Origin: Alisma plantago-aquatica
Taxonomy: Eukaryota > Streptophyta > Magnoliopsida > Alismatales > Alismataceae
DNA length: 64,000 nt
Direction: 5' to 3'
Assembly (NCBI GenBank): GCA_963693085.1
Contig: OY856410.1
Span: 886,363,835 to 886,427,834 of the forward strand
In this document: in pieces, positions 24,732 through 37,101 of the stretch
How the letters are laid out: each line of letters opens with the position of its first letter
Numbering within the stretch: the first letter of the stretch is position 1
Program-made: the position numbers and the translations under genes
The notes under the pieces: generated by a model
Database searches by the model: none
What the model was told of the DNA's origin: nothing
The model's input: the letters and a program-made list of their open reading frames with translations, nothing else

Positions 24732-26011
24732 TGTAACATACCCAACTGTGGGTATCTTACTCATCCCTCCTCTTTCTTTAGAACCATTTTATCAAAATAA
24801 AATAAATCATTATTCTCAAAAATTATATTATGAGTTGAAACTTAGTTTCAACATGCTTCACAAATATACACCACATGAAGGTTTTAAATGTAAAATAATC
24901 ATAATAAAAAAATGATGAAGTTTGATCCTCTAAAATACTAGTAAGAGTAAAGGATGAAGAAATTAAGTAAATATAAGATATTATGACAAATTGAAGTTAT
25001 TAAAGGAAAATAAGTAAATTAAATGGTTGATTGAAATTACAATAATTAAATATAATATAAGACACTTTCAAAAGGTAAATTTGAGGCCAAAATCGAATTC
25101 ATCATGCCCTAATTACCATAAGTGCTTACTTTCAAGAGATTTGGACTTTCTTTACCCTCTTAAGTGGTTGAGTGAATATATAAACCGTAATATATATAAA
25201 TGCCTTCCATTAAAACTAAACTATTTCCAATTGTCTCCTAATAACACCTCATGTATGTTCCTCCCCTTCTCTATCTCAACGCAATCTCAATGTCTTCCCT
25301 TGACCCCAACCGCACCCATCGCACTGAAGCAAATGACCGCCGACTATAACCGGTGTTGTTTCTCATCTGTCTCCTCTCCTCCTCTTTTCCTTTCTTCTCA
25401 TCTTCCCCACCTCTCCTTCATCCAGTACAAACTCCCATTTCCATACATTCTTGGTGGACTGGCCAAGTATACAATAATAAAACCATTACCTACATCGATG
25501 TCTCCCCACTGTAACTACAACCCATCCTATGTTGCAGATGTCACTTATACTCTTCTTCTCCCCTTCCATATATCTTAGTGTGGCCCTTCCTTTTCCTTCA
25601 CACCCAAGAACCTTAGCCTCTGGTCTAATTTCTTCCTTAGCACAACCATGACCCTATAAGGCAGTGTAATTAGATCTATAGACACTGCTTGGCTGGCACC
25701 TACAACAATGACAACCTCGACTTCACCTGACCCCTCCGTCAGGTACTCTAAACTTCTGCCATCCACATCTAACCTCACTGCCACTCTAGCATAACTGCCA
25801 CAGACAATCTTTGCCACCTCCTTCCTCCTTGTGTGGAAAGTCACTACAATAGAGAAAGACAGAAATAGGGAGGGAGTGCCACCGCGTGTATCCACAATGG
25901 AGAGTGACTCCTTAGATAGGTACCAACACCATCCGATCTTCACCCTCCGATCATCCCTCGCTCCATGCCAATCCTGGCTTCCCTGCTTCATCCTCCCCCT
26001 GCCCTATTTGG
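24732..26011 (+). repeat. LTR X, copy 1, truncated
   Basis: It begins TGTAACATACCCAACTG and is collinear with 27496 to about 28630. After about 25850 it departs from copy 2, and at 26011/26012 it is joined to LTR B2 sequence. It holds an AT-rich first half, then a pyrimidine-rich stretch (about 25260-25420). Open frames on both strands (25027-25578, 25575-25991) have no recognisable domain and are broken in copy 2, so I do not call genes. Confidence 0.75.
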
Positions 26012-27240
26012 GAAACAAGTATTCCTAAGGGAAACTCAGAGCACACATTGTTGAGTATGTGAGGTGCAAGAGACTGTGTGTCCTTGCTAACTTGACTCCA
26101 CAATTTTTGAGGGTGATTTTAGTCATGCCTTAAAGTGAGAATGACTTGTATATGTGATATGTTTGAGGATGGTTGTGGTTGTATCTTGGTGGCAGGGTTT
26201 TTGTATACCCTGGTGTCTAGTGACGTGACCTGTACCAAGGGTGGACTGGGTGTTATCAGCTTGAATATATGTTGTTGTTGGAAGTTTGACTGATATGTCA
26301 ATGCATTAGACCCGTTCTTACTGATCGTGGATGAGAACTTAGGATTATGTCTCTCCTAGATCTTGTATGGATGTGATTTGACTTTGTAGTGGTCAGTTGC
26401 ACTTTGAGTGGTATGAATCAAACTCCCCAAGACTTAATGAAAGATGTAATACATCTGTCTAGCATATCTGCCAGGGTTAAATGGACTTCACATTGGTTGT
26501 TAACCCTTGCCTTGTCTCTTATATTGCTAGTTGTTATATAATGCAATTACAGTAATCAACTGTTAGAAGAGATAAATTTATTTGCTTCCTTCACATACTG
26601 GGTTAATCATGCATGTTTCTATGCTTATTTTCTTAACTTGCTTTATCTTGCTTTAACTTCTTAACTTGTTTATCTACTTAATTTCATAACCTACTATAAT
26701 CAATAATAGTTATGGAGAGTTATATTTCTTGATGGGCATTTGTCTCACCTTGTGGGTCACCACATATTTTTAGGTGGTCATCAACGAAATGGTCAAGATC
26801 GTGTTGTTGAGGAGGAGCATCTTGGAAATCAGTATACGTTGAAGGTTGGATAGTAGTGGTTGTTAGTAGTTGTAATAGTAGAGTCCTAGTGTCATCCCTA
26901 TACTCTCTAGTCCATGCATGAGATGTATTCTATAGATTATGTGTATATCGATACATGGTTTTTGGTAGTATGCCTATGGTTGTATATATATGGCATGTAC
27001 ATATGGTACACCATCTCTTTTGTATACATGTTGTGGTGGATTCCACTGGAATCATGTGTAAATACCTGATATAGTATATGATCACATGGAAAGGTTGGGA
27101 CCTATATGTACATGTTTCCGAACATGCATATAATGTTTATTCAATTTCAATTATTCCATTTTTTGACTATATGGTTGATTAGTTGTCAATTGCGTGTTTG
27201 GTTTTGAGTAATCTCATTTAGTGTGGTGTTGGTCATCACA
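26012..27240 (+). repeat. LTR B2, copy 2 (3' part)
   Basis: It matches 10182-11410 from GAAACAAGTATTCC to GGTCATCACA. It is the left half of the second tandem copy. No minisatellite part is included, so the duplication breakpoint lay inside the LTR. Confidence 0.85.
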
Positions 27241-27495
27241 GAAGTACTCACTGCCTCGCCCCAAAATGTCTTTGGCTGTTGTATAGTCTTAAACATGCAT
27301 ATAACTCTCTCCACTATGGTATGGTTCATCCTCTCAATTGTACCAGTGTGTTGTAATGTGACGAGCTCTATCCTTTCATGTCATATCCCATGTTACACAC
27401 AATAATCTAGAACTTCCTGGAGGTGTACTCTCCTCCATTATCTGTGTGGAGACACTTCAACTTTTTCTCTGTCTCCTATCCACCATAGCAATGAA
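27241..27495 (-). pseudogene. Integrase fragment of Copia element F, copy 2, with empty site of element B
   Basis: Minus-strand reading gives KTFWGEAVST, ERMNHT and NDxGEY-type integrase pieces without the 13-kb interruption seen in copy 1. CAAAA at 27262-27266 is the single-copy target of element B. The segment stops at LTR X (27496). Confidence 0.8.
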
Positions 27496-30400
27496 TGTAA
27501 CATACCCAACTGTGGGTATCTTACTCATCCCTCCTCTTTCTTTAGAACCATTTTATCAAAATAAAATAAACCATTGTTCTAAAAAACAATATTATGAGTT
27601 GAAACATAGTTTCAACATGCTTCACAAATATACACCACATGAAGGTTTTAAATGTAAAATAATCATAATAAAAAGAAATGATGAAGTTTGATCCTCTAGA
27701 ATACTAGTAAGAGTAAAGGATGAAGAGATTAAGTAAATATAAGATATTGTGACACATTGGTGTCATTAAAGGAAAATAAGTAAATTAAATGGTTGATTGA
27801 AATGCCAATAATTAAATATAATAGAAGATACTTTCAAAAGGTAAATTTGAGGAAAAAATTGAATTCATCATGCCCTAATTACCATAAGTACTTACTTTCA
27901 AGACATTTGGACTTTCTTTACCCTCTTAAGTAGTTGAGTGAATATATAAACCCTAATATATAAAATGCCTTCCATTAAAACTAAACTATATCCAATTGTC
28001 TCCTTATAACACCTCATGTGTGTTCCCCCTCCTCTCTATCTCAACGCGATCTCAACGTCTTCCCTTGACTCCAGTCGCACCCATCGTGCTGAAGTAAATG
28101 ACCGCCGGCTATAACCAGTGTCATTTCTCATCTGCCTCCTCTCCTCCTCTTTTCCTTTCTTCTCATCTTCCCTGCCTCTCCTTCCCCTCCATTAGAACCT
28201 CCAGTACAAACTCCCATTTCCATACATTCTTGGTGAATTGGCCAAGTATACAACAATAGAACCATTACCTACATCGATGCCTCCCCACTATAACTACAAC
28301 CCCTCTAATGTTGCAGACGTCACATATACTCTTCTTCTCCCCTTCCATATATCTTGGTGTGGCCCTTCCTTTTCCTTCACGCCCAAGAACCCTAGCCTCT
28401 GGTTTACTTTCTTCCTTAGCACAACCACGACCCTAGAAGGCAGTGTAATTAGATCTATAAACACTGCTTGGCCGACACCTACAACAATGACAACCTCGAC
28501 TTCACCTAACCTCTCCATCAGGTACTCTAAACTACCACCATCCACATCCAACCTCACTACCACTCTAGCATAACCGCCAGAGACAATCTTTGCCTCCTCC
28601 TTCCTCCTGGTGTGGAAAGTCACTTCAATAGCTTCCATGCTTATTCCTCACCCTTCCTTATTTCTTTACCTCTTCCCTTATTCTTTCCACAAACCCTAGC
28701 CTCTCTTGTCTATATGTTCCATTGTGGCGGCTGCCATGGCCACATCAAGGTCCCTATGTTACTTCAATAGCCATCATCCTTCCAACATAAGAGCATCATC
28801 ACCTCCATCAACCCGAGTGGCGTTGTAACCTCCTCCAATGTCTCCATCCTCCACCACTTCGATGACCTGCAACCACGTGTCGAAAGAGAAAACCAGCCAC
28901 CCTTGCTCCAGTACTACCATGGCCATCTGGTCGTCATCTCTCTCACTATTTCTCTCACTCCTTATGGGGAGGCATACTTGGTCAAGCTACAACTATGTGC
29001 CCGACAATCAACCCCCCCCATTATACTAGTGCCTTCAAGAGACCACACAAAGAGGGAACCATTTCCTACAGACCAGATGGCCGAAGACCACATAATCCAC
29101 CGCCACCACAGATCTAGTTGTCACAAACACCTAAGCCCTACCTTCTTTTCCTAGCATCAACCACCTCATCCGAAGAGAATCAATTTTGATTCCTAAGGCC
29201 ACAGTTGCCTCTACTCCTTCCTTCTCTGACCTGTCTTGGAGAAAAGGGTCTGAATCACTGTCGTGGCTTGGGACAGATGCAAAGGATTCCAATCTTGTGA
29301 TATGATCACCATTGGTTTCATTCTTCAGACATCAACCAAGAGATTGATTCCCCTTACTCCCTACTAAACCAGCAATCTAGCGATGGCTATAGCAGCAAGT
29401 TCTTTTGCTCAAAAGTTATGCAACCATGAGCACCTCCAGTCAGGTATGAAGGGACCCTAAAAAAGGAAAATCGGGCAGACATTTACTCCTATGATGATGT
29501 AGGAAGTGGTCCATCAAGCCTCGATCAAAGGTCAGTCTGTTGTATCTCATTTCTTAGTCTATTAATAACACAATTACTAGGATATCTATGCACATGTTAG
29601 TGACAAGTAAAAGAAATGATAGTATGAACCTAGAGCACGTAAATACAAATACCTATAGTATGGGAATATGATTATCATTATGTAGCACATAAGTAATCCC
29701 TGTATAATTATTAAAAAAAATTATATGGGACTAGGAACTTCTGCATATAGGATATAATTCTTAAATTAATCCAATTAGTTGGGTGTTTCTTGAATATTGA
29801 TCTTATTTGTATAAGTACTAGAGTATAGCATGTTATCTTGTAATATAGAAGTGTATAAACCTATGTGCTTTCCGATTGTATTATATATTTGTAAAAGATT
29901 ACTTAAAATAATGGATAGTGAGTGAATCAAACTATCATATATAAGAGAGACTAATCTAAACTGATGAGTCGATTTCCTTAATGATGATTGTATAGGCATG
30001 CACATTAATATATTACACACTAAATTGGTATATGTATATAGTTCGACCTATTTTGAACAAGTTGGAACTTAAGGAAAAGATCCTCAATGATGTAGCTAGT
30101 GTATTAATAGGGGTAAGGATGACATAATATTCCTATGAAACTACCTGAAATATACTATACATGGAACCTATATTCTGATCTCATATATGTGTACATTGTT
30201 GTATAACGTTATGTATTCATGAGTAACTTATTATGGTAGTAGCTCTACTTAAGTATATTATGATATGATGGAAAATGAAACCCTAGAATGATGAAAGGGA
30301 TGCTTTAGATGAAATAATATTGATGTCACAAAAATCCAAAGGAACAACTATAGATAAATATATCATAAAAATAGCTTTCTTCATGGAATAAAGTAGTAAA

Positions 30401-31466
30401 CTAATGGGTATATAAACACTTTTAGGTCGAAGAGGACCAATTTGGAATCCCCTTAAGATATTCTTGAAGGCCAGGTATGTCCTTCTCCTTATTTATAACT
30501 GGGCAATATATGACTAAATTTCCTATAATGAAGCAGCTTTTGAAATGCTTTCTCTTATTCCATTTGTTGGACAATTCATATACTCTCAATTGGACTTATT
30601 GTATCCTCTGAAATTACTACTATCATGTTAAATTGAGTCGTCAACCCCACCTGCTATTGTGCTTAAATAATGCCACATATGTTTGTGAAAGGTGTATCTT
30701 GCCAATCTAATTATGCCTGTTAATAATTCGACTAGTTTAACTATCGTAGATGCTTATGCGTAACCATTAGGGTATGCATTTCTACTCGGGGTATGCTTTT
30801 CTACCCTTATATATACAGAGGCGTGCTTTTCTACCTAGGGTGTGCTTTTCCACCCATTTAACTTAGACCAATAACTCAGTGGTGTCATGGACCTATTATA
30901 GTTACTTTAGTCAAATATATCGACATGAAAATATTTATGTGATTGGACGTTTTATAATGGAAAGAGTTGTGATTTTAATTGTTTAAATATACTACCTCAT
31001 TCTTTTGGATAATCCTTCTCTTGTTACTTTCCATTAAAACTTACCTAGCTTTAGTGGGCCCCATTTTTGTTGGGAAAATCTTACTTTACTTTCAAAATAA
31101 TTAATGTCCTTGTTAACCATCTAATTTACATACCCAAATTTTGTTGATACATACCTTGTTTTCCTATTTTTCTGGGTGTTCCCTCCACCCAGGTGTAGGT
31201 GCTTTATAGGGAAGAGACTCAGGATGACTGTGAGCTGATTGGTGGACATAAGGACAACTTGAGATATTCGTGCTACCCTCTACATATGGGTGTATGTGTA
31301 TATAGATTTAACCTTTTCATTTTATGTACCACCCTTAGGGTGAGAAATTTATGTACATGCAAACAATTTGTAATTTTTTAAACAGTTATGTTTTCTATTG
31401 CTTAAATATTTCATGGCTCATGTTTGTACCATTGAGTGGACCCACTATCGGGTCCCATTCCTTACA
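27496..31466 (+). repeat. Solo LTR X (about 3.97 kb) of an unassigned LTR retrotransposon
   Basis: The ends TGTAAC ... CTTACA are inverted (TGTAA/TTACA). The interrupted Copia integrase resumes on the far side with TGCAA at 31467-31471; the left flank ATGAA is a decayed counterpart. No primer-binding site, gag, pol or polypurine tract is present, so this is a solo LTR left by recombination between two LTRs. Features are a TATA-like ATATATAAACC near 27944, a pyrimidine-rich stretch near 28135-28190 and a short repeat cluster at 30769-30856. Several frames (28238-28573, 28294-28638, 28903-29154) are open but show no known domain. Confidence 0.75.
30769..30856 (+). repeat. Short repeat cluster in LTR X
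   Basis: Four variants of GGTATGCTTTTCTACCC occur within 90 bases (GGTATGCATTTCTACTC, GGTATGCTTTTCTACCC, CGTGCTTTTCTACC, TGTGCTTTTCCACCC), spaced 18-28 bases. Each contains a weak GGT...ACC dyad. Confidence 0.75.
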
Positions 31467-32983
31467 TGCAATTTCTAAAAATATTGAAAGACCCAATACT
31501 TGATAGTTAGCAAGTAGACCCAACCTTCTTAGATGTATCATCAATAAATGTGACAAAATACCTATTTCCACCTAGTGAAGCCACCTCAAATGGACCATAG
31601 ACATCCAAATGAATCAATTATAGAAGATTTGACTTCACCTTTGATCTTGTCTTAAAATAAACTCATTGATGATTTCCTGTCTAACATCAATCAAATGAGT
31701 CAAATTGGTGTCCTTGTCACAAAGAATCAATCTCTACTTTGATAAAAGTTTTAGGCCATTCTTAGTCATGTATTCTAATAGTCTATTTCAAAGATCTACT
31801 TAATGATCTTCAACTACATGCATATCAATGCATTAGAGTATTTTAAGTTGGGTCTTGTACAATGTCTGACACAATTTGTCTTGTAAAATAACCAAAGCCC
31901 TCTTTGTGATTTTAATTTTTCCAACACCAAAATCCAAACAAAAACCTTCTCTATCAAAGAAAGAACCATATATCAAACTGAGTTGTATATGTAGAACATG
32001 ACGAACATCCTTGAATGTGAGTGTGCAACCGACACTTATCAAAACACAAATGTCTCCTATCCCAATAATTCTAGAGAAGCTGAAATTTCCCATATTCATC
32101 CTCCCAAAGTCTCCCTTCCTGTATGAAGTGAAGAACTCCTTACTAGGTGAAGCATGATAAGAAGTTGTAGTATCCACCACCCACTCCTGAACTATCAAGA
32201 CCACATCATCATTATCATCCTTGTCATCTAAAATTACAATTATACTATTATTGTCATCATCCTTCTTATCTTTAGCTTCAAACACATGTTTCTTTTTCCA
32301 AACCTTGCAATATGTCTTAAAGTGACCTGGTTTTCCACAATGGAAGCACCCGATACTCTTTGACTTGGATCTACCATGGGACTTCCCGAGGTCATGGGAC
32401 TCACCGCGACTCTAAGATATGCCACAATCTCTCACTTTGTTAGCACCCTACTCTTTCTGAATTGCACCTCTGATCCACTATCACCTGAGGCTCATCGTTG
32501 AGTCTCTTCATTCGATCGATTGTTCTTCACCTGATCAAGTGTTAGCTTGCCTTCTTGTGTACAATTACTAAATACAACAACGAGTGTCTTCCAACTACCA
32601 GAGAATGATCCTAAAAGAATAAGCACCTGGAGTTCATCTTCAAGAACCATATACCTAGAATCCAATTGATTTACAAGGCTTTGAAATTCATTCATGCACT
32701 TGGTAAAACTTGTACCAACTCGATATTTTAAGTTCACCAGCTTCCTAATCAAAAAAGTCGTATTTGTGGTAGTCTTCTACTCATATAAATTCTTGAGCTA
32801 TTCCTACAAATATTTCGCATTGGTCTCCTCAGAAACATGATGGAATATGGAAATATCAAGCCACTTTTGTACTATTGCAACAATCGTCCTATTTAGTTTC
32901 TTTCAATCTGAATTAAAAATATTCCTTGACTTTTTCCCGTCTATTGAATCATACAAGTCCTTGCAATATAGAATATCCTCCAT
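31467..32983 (-). pseudogene. Gag and start of pol of Copia element F (Tork/Tnt1-like), minus strand
   Basis: Reading from a likely gag ATG at 32983 (MEDILYCKDLYDSIDGKK) downwards: UBN2-type capsid with the best open piece at 32492-32752 (FLIRKLVNLKYRVGTSFTKC), a CCHC knuckle CFHCGKPGHFKTYC at about 32307-32348, an acidic stretch, then protease with WVVDTTTSYHA at about 32150-32183, and the first part of integrase (HLDVYGPFEVASLGGNRYFV) near 31530-31600. The sequence is cut at 31467 by LTR X and resumes at 27495. There are several stops and frame breaks. It is the oldest layer recognised here and hosts X and B2. Confidence 0.82.
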
Positions 32984-33900
32984 CTTGGGTTTTTAGATCT
33001 GCTAATTTATTCTTGTCAATATCTTCATTATATCATCATCCTTCCCCTCTGAATCTGGATCTACACAACTAACGCTATGATCCACATGATAGGTTTGTTG
33101 AAGAGAAATATGTGTACGATTGCTATGCAACCACAATGCAACGGAAAACAAATATATGCGAAAGCGTAACCAACAAGTATGTAAACCCAAGATAATAATT
33201 GCAATCAGATAGCGGAAAGAAAAAGACCAAATTTTTATTTGAAAAACTCAAAGACGTGTGAGGGGAAAACCACATGGTCAACCATGGTGAATATACTATA
33301 AGAAGTAAAGATACAATTTTCCACTCAAGTTTTAATCACAAACCCGAGATAATATACTGAGACAGAGAAATAAGAAGATTTCATACCATAGGGAAAGATC
33401 TCTATAGTTCTACCATCACAAGACTTTTTAGAAAGATGCCGTCTCCTAGAATGTGTACAGTAGTAGATGACCGAAAGAAGATACTTTGATATCTTGGCAG
33501 TCCTATCCCGCTTTTTTGTGCTTCGTTTTCTTTTTCTTCATTCTTCTTTTGCTTTCTTCCCCGTCACCAGGGCACTGTCTTTTTTTTCCGCCTTGGCGGC
33601 TGCCTTTTCTTGGCAATTTTCGGCTGCTAGGCTTGCCTTTGGCTTGGCTGCGGCTCCATTTCTTGTGCTACAATACTGCTGGGTTTTATAGATCCCGTCC
33701 AAAATGGTAGCAGGAACTCTAATGGGCCATGGCCCTGTTGGGCTGGAAAGAAGTGTGGGCTTAACAAATCATTATAGTACATTATAGTAAAAAAGTCCAA
33801 AGTAGCACCTCCTACAAAGCATTTCTGAATATAGCGCATTTTCAATCCAAACTTTCGCTAAAATGGTGTTTTTCAAGTTCTCTATGATAAACTGCCACTT
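32984..33900 (-). other. Probable leader and LTR of Copia element F
   Basis: This is the region upstream of the F gag start in its own orientation. A leader and an LTR are expected here, and the more GC-rich part at 33500-33730 would suit an LTR, but I could not find the primer-binding site or matching LTR ends. The second LTR, which would lie left of B2, is not visible. Positive-strand frames at 33467-33710 are hydrophobic, without known domains, and probably chance. Confidence 0.35.
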
Positions 33901-36470
33901 AGTTAGGCGTTTTATTTTAAAACAAAATGAATTACAAAAGACCTAAGGCGAAAATGCCTCTAGACTTACTGTTTTTATAAATAAAAACGTTCAAGTAAGT
34001 GATAGTTTCTCGTAATTGACCAATTTTATGCCAAAGTGTGCTGTGTCCGACACTGTTTTGTAAAGGTATGACACCATACTATTTTAGTCAAAGTGCACTC
34101 AATTCTTAATAATTATTTGGATGAACACTCCTTTTGGGTGTGCGTCTGTCTTGAATATATCACTCACATATGATATATACTACGGTAAAATTGTAAGTGG
34201 ATGCATTAATACTTTAGTGCGTCGAAGTGTAAACTCTTAAAAATAGCAAGCCCAAGTTTGAGCGGACTATTCACATTCCATGCAAAGAACAAATATGACC
34301 TTAAAATTGTTTCCAAAGTTGCCTTCATCTTTCAGACAACATGAAATGTAAATAGTATAATCATCGTTACTTGTTACTTATAATCAATGTCAATATGTCT
34401 TACCGTTTGGATAGATCATCAAATCTGATTCTCAACACACCAAATCTAATTCTCAACATCAATAAGATCGATTACTGAATCGTTTTGGATAAACATGTAA
34501 TGACAAATGAGATAACTTCATGTGGAAAAGTTTACTTTTACCTGAAAATCAATTAGACACTATTTATATGGTATCGAAACAAAGACAACTTTTAGAAGAA
34601 GTATCATAGACATCTCTCAAATGAAATATAATTGACCAATTTATCACACCATCAATTCTGACAAGAGAAATTTTAACAAAAAAAGAGTATTATGATCAAG
34701 CGCATCATAACCTTATAGTATACGCTAGCATATAAAAGCTAAGAAAATGATCAAAGAGGCACACCACTATATCCTAAAGGGAAACAAAGATAAACATGCC
34801 AGATATAAAAATGGAAAAGAAAAAAAAACATGTTAGGTAAGGGAAACTACTATAGTTCAGAACAAGTTAGCCTCTTCTCCCTTGTTTCATTGTTCCAATC
34901 ATGTTATTGCCTATCAGTTCAAAATCTTATGATAATAACTTAAAATTAAAAATAATCAAAACATTTGTATTAATATTTATTCATTTAGTTAATAAGGATA
35001 TTGAAAAAAGAGAATTTAGGATAAAACTAGATTATCATATGATAAAAATAAATGTAGAAAAAGAACCCAAGACTGAGTGTTTCATTCAAAAAATTGATCC
35101 TTATATCAAACTTTTCCGCATATTTTTAGGTTGATTATATATAAGGGAGTTGTTCTAAGCACGTTTTTATTTGTATAAAAATCTAACTAAATTAGTAAAA
35201 AACAAAAAGAATAGTGTGAGGGTTAGGTTTTTAGTTCTCACTAAGGTTTTCTATCATATCCAAGTGTGTATATAGGTTCAACATCATAAGGAATTTCCAT
35301 GGGACTTATATTATTCTTTATGTTGATAGCTAAGTTCTCGAGATGCATAGATAGGAGGAATTTCCAAAAGGGCTATTTGACATTAACCTTGTGAAAATTA
35401 TACATGTATGAGCCGCATGAGAGGAATGAATCCTAGCTGTCATAAAAATAAATTAAATCATCATTCCTTTCTTGCAAACTCTTATTACATAACATGCATG
35501 TGTAGATACACATGTCAGCAATGAGGAATTTTAATTTTTTCTTAGAAATAATTGATTAAGCTTGCATGCTAAGCTTGTGTACAAGAACTTCCTAGTAGGC
35601 CAAGATTACACATCAGATGTGCATAGTGATTCAAACTTATTCTTAAGACACAATTACCCAAAGGTCTGGATTTCATGAGGAGAGCATATAAAAGTTTGAA
35701 GACCTTGGGACCAATCACTAAGATACTAATATCCAAAATATTCTAATCTAAACATTTAAACTAATTGAATAATCTAACCATATGATATTTGAATCAAAAT
35801 GGATGAAGGCTTGATGTAGTGAAGCTTTCAAGTATTTTCATTTATGGGTAATGGGATAGGAGAGTAGATCCATACTTACATAAAAATGATAACTTACCAA
35901 GTGTAGAAATTAGGATGTCAATATTCACAATGTACAAAAAATAATAGTCTTTAAATCATTCATGGTATCAATTATAACTCAAATAAAGCATGTTTCTTAA
36001 CTGAACCCCTATACTTTCTCATTCAAATATAATATGAGCATTCTTCACCACTCATGTATCCTACTAATAGTCCCCCCATAGACCACTTTCAAAGTCCAAT
36101 AACAAAACTAAATACAACATAGCCATATTTCTCATGAAAAAGCAATCAACCCTTCTAGTTGTTACAATTGTTACATGCTAAAATAGTAGTGAATATTAAT
36201 ATTGAAGAGTGTCAGTAATGGCTAATGTTATGGTGTTAATTTAGATAAGATGCTTGAAATTGTTATTATGTCGTTATCGTAGTGGTTTTCATTTCCATGA
36301 TGGTGTTGGATATTAGTGATGCATCAATAACATCATTCTTGAAATGCATAATATAGAGTAGAGGGGACCCAAGTTGGGAAAATGAGTGGTACAAACAACA
36401 TAGGTGGGAGAAATACACCTATTATGACTTGGAAGAGGGGAAGGAAAGGGGTTGAACATACCAAGATCAT

Positions 36471-36584
<114 letters not shown>

Positions 36585-36987
36585 GCATGATCCTATGAGA
36601 TCCCTATGATAGTGAGAGTATAAGAGACTTTTGTATAACTGTGAAATCAGGTTGTGTTTCCTAAATCCAAGCATACAAATGAACAAAACATCACCTGAGT
36701 TGGGGCATAATACAAGGGTGAATGCATCACTAAAATATGGTTCAATCACTTGAGTTATTAAATTCGAATGCTTACTGCCTTGTATACTAAAAGTAGATCA
36801 AGTTTCTTCACACACTTGTGGAAGTCATTTTGCTTGGCTTCTAGTTTGACCCTACTTGGGGCCTTGCTACTGCGATGACAACTTGATTTGTCTATTGAGT
36901 CTTCTAAACAGTTGTGATTGAGTACGGTGACAGACAAGCTTCCATTTGCAAACAACTACCTCACAACCTTTAGTAGTTATTGGCCCT

Positions 36988-37101
36988 TCATTATTTTGTG
37001 TGGGCTGTTATAGAGTTGATTTGTCGATAGGATTCAACTAATTGGTGTCTCTTCATTATTTTGGTGGGTTTTTATAGAGATTTGTCAATATGATTCAACT
37101 A
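36988..37101 (+). repeat. Two-copy tandem repeat of about 50 bp
   Basis: TTCATTATTTTG...TATAGAG...GATTCAACTAA occurs at 36988-37041 and again from about 37051 to 37101 with a few substitutions and small indels. Confidence 0.7.

Larger units (their letters stand above)
10182..28630 (+). repeat. Tandem duplication of a composite block, first copy interrupted by element B
   Basis: Copy 1 is 10182-11436 plus 24497 to about 25850; copy 2 is 26012 to about 28630. Both run LTR B2 end, then a minus-strand Copia F piece, then the beginning of LTR X. Removing element B (11437-24496) and one CAAAA makes copy 1 continuous and collinear with copy 2. By eye about 8% of bases differ in the first 245 bases. 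Copy 1 has about 150 bases (25850-26010) not seen in copy 2, next to the junction. Confidence 0.8.

Noticed and set aside
25027..25991. Possible genes in LTR X (183 codons on plus, 138 on minus)
   Set aside because: The homologous copy at 27820-28640 breaks both frames, and no motif is recognised; this is better read as non-coding LTR.
33467..33845. Hydrophobic 74-codon frames resembling a signal peptide or membrane segment
   Set aside because: Two overlapping frames of similar length in a T-rich stretch, with no homologous copy in the window and no continuing exon; they probably lie in the LTR of element F.
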